The notes below the pieces were generated by a model. It did not search any database, had not been told where the DNA came from, and was given only the letters and a program-made list of their open reading frames with translations. A DNA stretch of 16,021 nt from Cyanobacteriota bacterium. GTDB taxonomy: Bacteria > Cyanobacteriota > Cyanobacteriia > Leptolyngbyales > Leptolyngbyaceae. The translations under genes and the position numbers were made by a program. Shown here in pieces: positions 14,011-16,021 of this stretch. Within the stretch, counting starts at the first letter, position 1. Every line of letters starts with the position of its first letter. The stretch spans positions 1 through 16,021 of the forward strand of contig JAIXVO010000132.1 in assembly GCA_027482985.1 (NCBI GenBank), read 5' to 3'.

Positions 14011-14337
14011 ATGAAATGTCCCTTCCAAAGCAGTATGGTGCCGCCTTGCAAAATTGAATCGCACCCCGATCGCATGGGTGTGGAGTATTGCAAAGTCTGT
14101 GGCGAGTGGCGCTACGTCAGTGAAATTGGCAACGATTATCCCAATGTGGTCTGGATGCTGGTGTCAGTCGCGATCGTCGTCATGTTGATGCTGGGACTGT
14201 TGCGCCAAGATCCTTTATTCCGGCAGGACGACTATCGGCGGCGACCCAACTACATTGGGCAGGGGGCGATGGAAAATGGGGCGATCGCGCCAGTCGCCAA
14301 CCTTATTCCTCCCGAAGCCGCGTCACCTTTGTTGTAG
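14011..14337 (+). CDS. Small cysteine-cluster, single-TM protein of unknown function
   Basis: 108 residues, family not recognised. The N-terminal part has Cys3, Cys13, Cys27 and Cys30, the last two as CKVCGEWRY, with His18 nearby; this could bind zinc. One membrane segment lies at about 46-64 (VVWMLVSVAIVVMLMLGLL). The tail of 44 residues starts Arg/Asp-rich (RQDDYRRRP) and then becomes Ala/Pro-rich. The start is well supported: AGGAG ends 8 nt before ATG 14011. The upstream frame to 13930 falls in the AT-rich control region and is unlikely to be translated. It is divergent from the RHH gene, whose candidate operator lies just upstream. Confidence 0.75.
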   Translation: MKCPFQSSMVPPCKIESHPDRMGVEYCKVCGEWRYVSEIGNDYPNVVWMLVSVAIVVMLMLGLLRQDPLFRQDDYRRRPNYIGQGAMENGAIAPVANLIPPEAASPLL

Positions 14338-14404
14338 TAGCAAAGAGTTTGATGCGTTACGGCGTTGCCTCACACAGCCTCCGCAGTCCACTTGCAAAAG
14401 TGAA

Positions 14405-15619
14405 TCAAACGAGAGTTTTAGTAATATTACGGGGGCGATCGACATTGAGTCCGCGCAAGACCGCAATGTAGTACGCCAGTAGTTGTAACGGAATGACCGT
14501 CAGCAGTGGCGACAGGATTTCATCGATCGCAGGTAACACGATTTGCGTATCAAACAAACGCTCAGTCGCATTCGCATTGTCGCGAGTCACAATTCCTATG
14601 ACGGGTGCGCCATGGGATTTAGCCTTTTGCACATTCGTCAGCAATGCCGCTTGCGTTTTGCCCGCAGGTGCGATCGCAATTACGGGCACCCGCTCATCTA
14701 ACAAGGCGATGGGACCATGCATGAACTCGCCCGCCGCGTACCCTTCGGCATGGAGATAAGTCGTCTCTTTGAGCTTGAGGGCACCTTCTAAGGCGATCGC
14801 GCGATTAATCCCACGTCCTAACAAAATGCAATGGGACGCATCCCGCCATTGGGTTGCAAGTGACTGAATCGCAGGGGCTTGTTGCAACACTTGCTGGACT
14901 TGCGTGGGCAATTGCTGGAGCGCAGTTAATGCTGGCGTGAAGCGATCGCGTTCCAACCGTTGTTCGGCTAACATCAACGCGACTAAGTAAAACACCACTA
15001 ATTGACTGGTGAAAGTTTTGGTTGCAGCGACACCCACTTCTAACCCGGCCAATGTCGGCAACAGGACATCGACTTGCTGCGCTAGTGAGCTGTTCGCATG
15101 ATTCGTAATCCCGACGAGACAGGCTTGCAGTTCCGGCGATCGTCCTGCCCGTCGCTGTTGATCTAGAGCTAGGGCTTGCAAGGTATCGGCGGTTTCGCCG
15201 GACTGGGTAACACCAATCGTTAAGGTGTGCGGCGTGAGGGGAAAGGGTGCTTCCAGAAACGCTGAACCGGAACGAATGCGAGTGGGAATCCCCGCCAATT
15301 GTTCAAACCAAAATTGGGCGACCAATCCGGCATGGCGACTGGTACCCGAAGCAATGATATGAATTTCTTGGAGGGGCACAGGCAGGCGATCGCGGAGTGC
15401 CATCAATACGGGAGGTAAGAAGCAGGCGGCGGACTCGCCCAAATAGGTGGTGAGACAGGTGTGGATCACCTCCGGTTGCTGCTGAATTTCTTGCAGCATG
15501 TAATGTCCCTGCCCCCTGGAATCTGCGGGAATTGAGGGCGCGGAGTGGGTTGGCTTCAGATCAGAAGTCGGTTTCACGATCGCAGCGGGGATAAAGGATG
15601 CTTCTCCAGTGTGCCCCAT
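14405..15619 (-). CDS. GlmS-like double-SIS isomerase lacking the glutaminase domain
   Basis: 404 residues from 15619, or 364 from Met41 (15499), which has AGGG 7 nt upstream. The sequence from about residue 39 is the isomerase half of glucosamine-6-phosphate synthase: HYMLQEIQQQPEVI (39-52), SIS1 with ASGTSRHAG (90-98) and TQSGETADT (138-146), GVAATKTFTSQ (196-206), SIS2 with GRGINRAIALEGALKLKE (268-285), AEGYAAGEFMHGPIALLDE (291-309) with the catalytic Glu and His, and the C-terminus VDRPRNITKTLV with the catalytic-type Lys401. The N-terminal glutamine amidotransferase (about 240 residues with Cys2) is missing. Such a protein could make GlcN6P from free ammonia or work in reverse as a deaminase (NagB-II-like). 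All isomerase motifs are intact, so it does not look like a pseudogene. It lies 21 nt downstream of the cellulose-synthase-like gene. Confidence 0.85.
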   Translation of the reverse strand: MGHTGEASFIPAAIVKPTSDLKPTHSAPSIPADSRGQGHYMLQEIQQQPEVIHTCLTTYLGESAACFLPPVLMALRDRLPVPLQEIHIIASGTSRHAGLVAQFWFEQLAGIPTRIRSGSAFLEAPFPLTPHTLTIGVTQSGETADTLQALALDQQRRAGRSPELQACLVGITNHANSSLAQQVDVLLPTLAGLEVGVAATKTFTSQLVVFYLVALMLAEQRLERDRFTPALTALQQLPTQVQQVLQQAPAIQSLATQWRDASHCILLGRGINRAIALEGALKLKETTYLHAEGYAAGEFMHGPIALLDERVPVIAIAPAGKTQAALLTNVQKAKSHGAPVIGIVTRDNANATERLFDTQIVLPAIDEILSPLLTVIPLQLLAYYIAVLRGLNVDRPRNITKTLV

Positions 15620-15640
15620 GGGATGCGGCGATCGCTGTGC

Positions 15641-16021
15641 TTACACTTTCGCTACATTCACAACGGGCACATCAGTTGCCGGAGCAAACAGCACCCGGGG
15701 CTTCAGCAGAATCCGACCTAACAACAGCAGCGATTGCCATTCGCCGGGACTGTTACGGCGTTTCCATTGCCCCGGACGGCAAAATAAAATTTGAACTAAC
15801 TGCCGATGTTGCGCCAGGGTCAGCCCTTGCAACTGAATTCGGATCGTCGGAAATTCTTGTTGTGTCCCAGTTTGCGTGACCACGCCCCGCAGGGTCAGAT
15901 CTTCCTCAAAGAGATGCAGCGTCACGGGAATTGGCTCTCCGATCGCCAGCATCGGAAATCCCGCCTGGGTCAAAGCCACTTCTATGCCCGCTTCTGACAT
16001 CATCGTCGTGATGCCCCAAAA
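15641..16021 (-). CDS. C-terminal end of a cellulose-synthase-like glycosyltransferase (PilZ domain), 5' part outside window
   Basis: 127 codons are visible and the frame is open to the window edge. The segment GITTMMSEAGIEVAL matches the 'TxDhSexGhxh' strand of a PilZ domain, which binds cyclic di-GMP and controls the synthase. QHRQLVQILFCRPGQW, followed by SPGEW, is the conserved post-PilZ segment of cyanobacterial cellulose-synthase-type family 2 glycosyltransferases, as I remember them. The catalytic domain (D,D,D,QxxRW) and membrane helices lie upstream and cannot be checked. The polymer made is unknown; cellulose is the leading guess. It shares a strand and probably a transcript with the GlmS-like gene. 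Confidence 0.75.
   Translation of the reverse strand, partial: FWGITTMMSEAGIEVALTQAGFPMLAIGEPIPVTLHLFEEDLTLRGVVTQTGTQQEFPTIRIQLQGLTLAQHRQLVQILFCRPGQWKRRNSPGEWQSLLLLGRILLKPRVLFAPATDVPVVNVAKV

Overview
The window comes from a cyanobacterium. The palindrome GCGATCGC (HIP1) occurs throughout coding and non-coding DNA. Heptamer tandem repeats of the cyanobacterial STRR type are present. Several proteins belong to families I know mainly from filamentous or Leptolyngbya-like cyanobacteria: a cellulose-synthase-like PilZ protein, a VMAP-type HTH/STAND NTPase, a DUF4351 remnant and a VapB-like antitoxin ending in the motif AHQxDHYxxGTPK. Genus and species cannot be read from the window.

Layout. (1) 1-1317: a tRNA-Gly(UCC) on the minus strand with a downstream hairpin, then a TonB-like, proline-rich, membrane-anchored protein (-). 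(2) 1488-3916: a GH19 chitinase/lysozyme-like protein with a duplicated N-terminal motif (+), a small four-cysteine zinc-ribbon protein (-) and a DUF900 alpha/beta hydrolase (+). (3) 3917-4155: a repeat-rich spacer with two inverted heptamer arrays enclosing three related palindromic elements. (4) 4159-7289: a coiled-coil/two-TM protein (-) and a 794-residue STAND NTPase with N-terminal HTH and C-terminal TPRs (+). (5) 7290-7783: a spacer with a MITE-like inverted repeat, a strong minus-strand intrinsic terminator with no assigned gene, and a possible 46-residue peptide. (6) 7784-8884: a Ca2+/H+ antiporter (+). (7) 9072-11671: an orphan VapB-like antitoxin (-), a membrane/coiled-coil protein (+), and a tight pair made of an MliC-type lysozyme inhibitor and a fructosamine-kinase-family protein (+). 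(8) 11726-14337: a DUF4351 remnant (-), an apparent PIN-LeuA regulatory domain fusion (-), a ribbon-helix-helix regulator (-) and a divergent small zinc-binding/TM protein (+), separated by an AT-rich palindromic region. (9) 14405-16021: an isomerase-only GlmS paralogue and the 3' end of a cellulose-synthase-like glycosyltransferase (-).

How the genes may work together. Most genes are single units that change strand often, typical of cyanobacteria. Three groups look functionally linked. The first is the RHH regulator followed by the PIN/LeuA-domain protein: toxin-antitoxin-like order, but the PIN domain has lost its first acidic residue and gained an amino-acid-sensing-type domain. This is my best candidate for something undescribed. 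The second is the lysozyme inhibitor and fructosamine kinase, 9 bp apart. The third is the GlmS isomerase-like protein directly behind the polysaccharide synthase, which suggests amino-sugar supply or turnover for an exopolysaccharide. The STAND NTPase is the best candidate for a conflict or defence-type signalling protein, but no effector gene is visible beside it.
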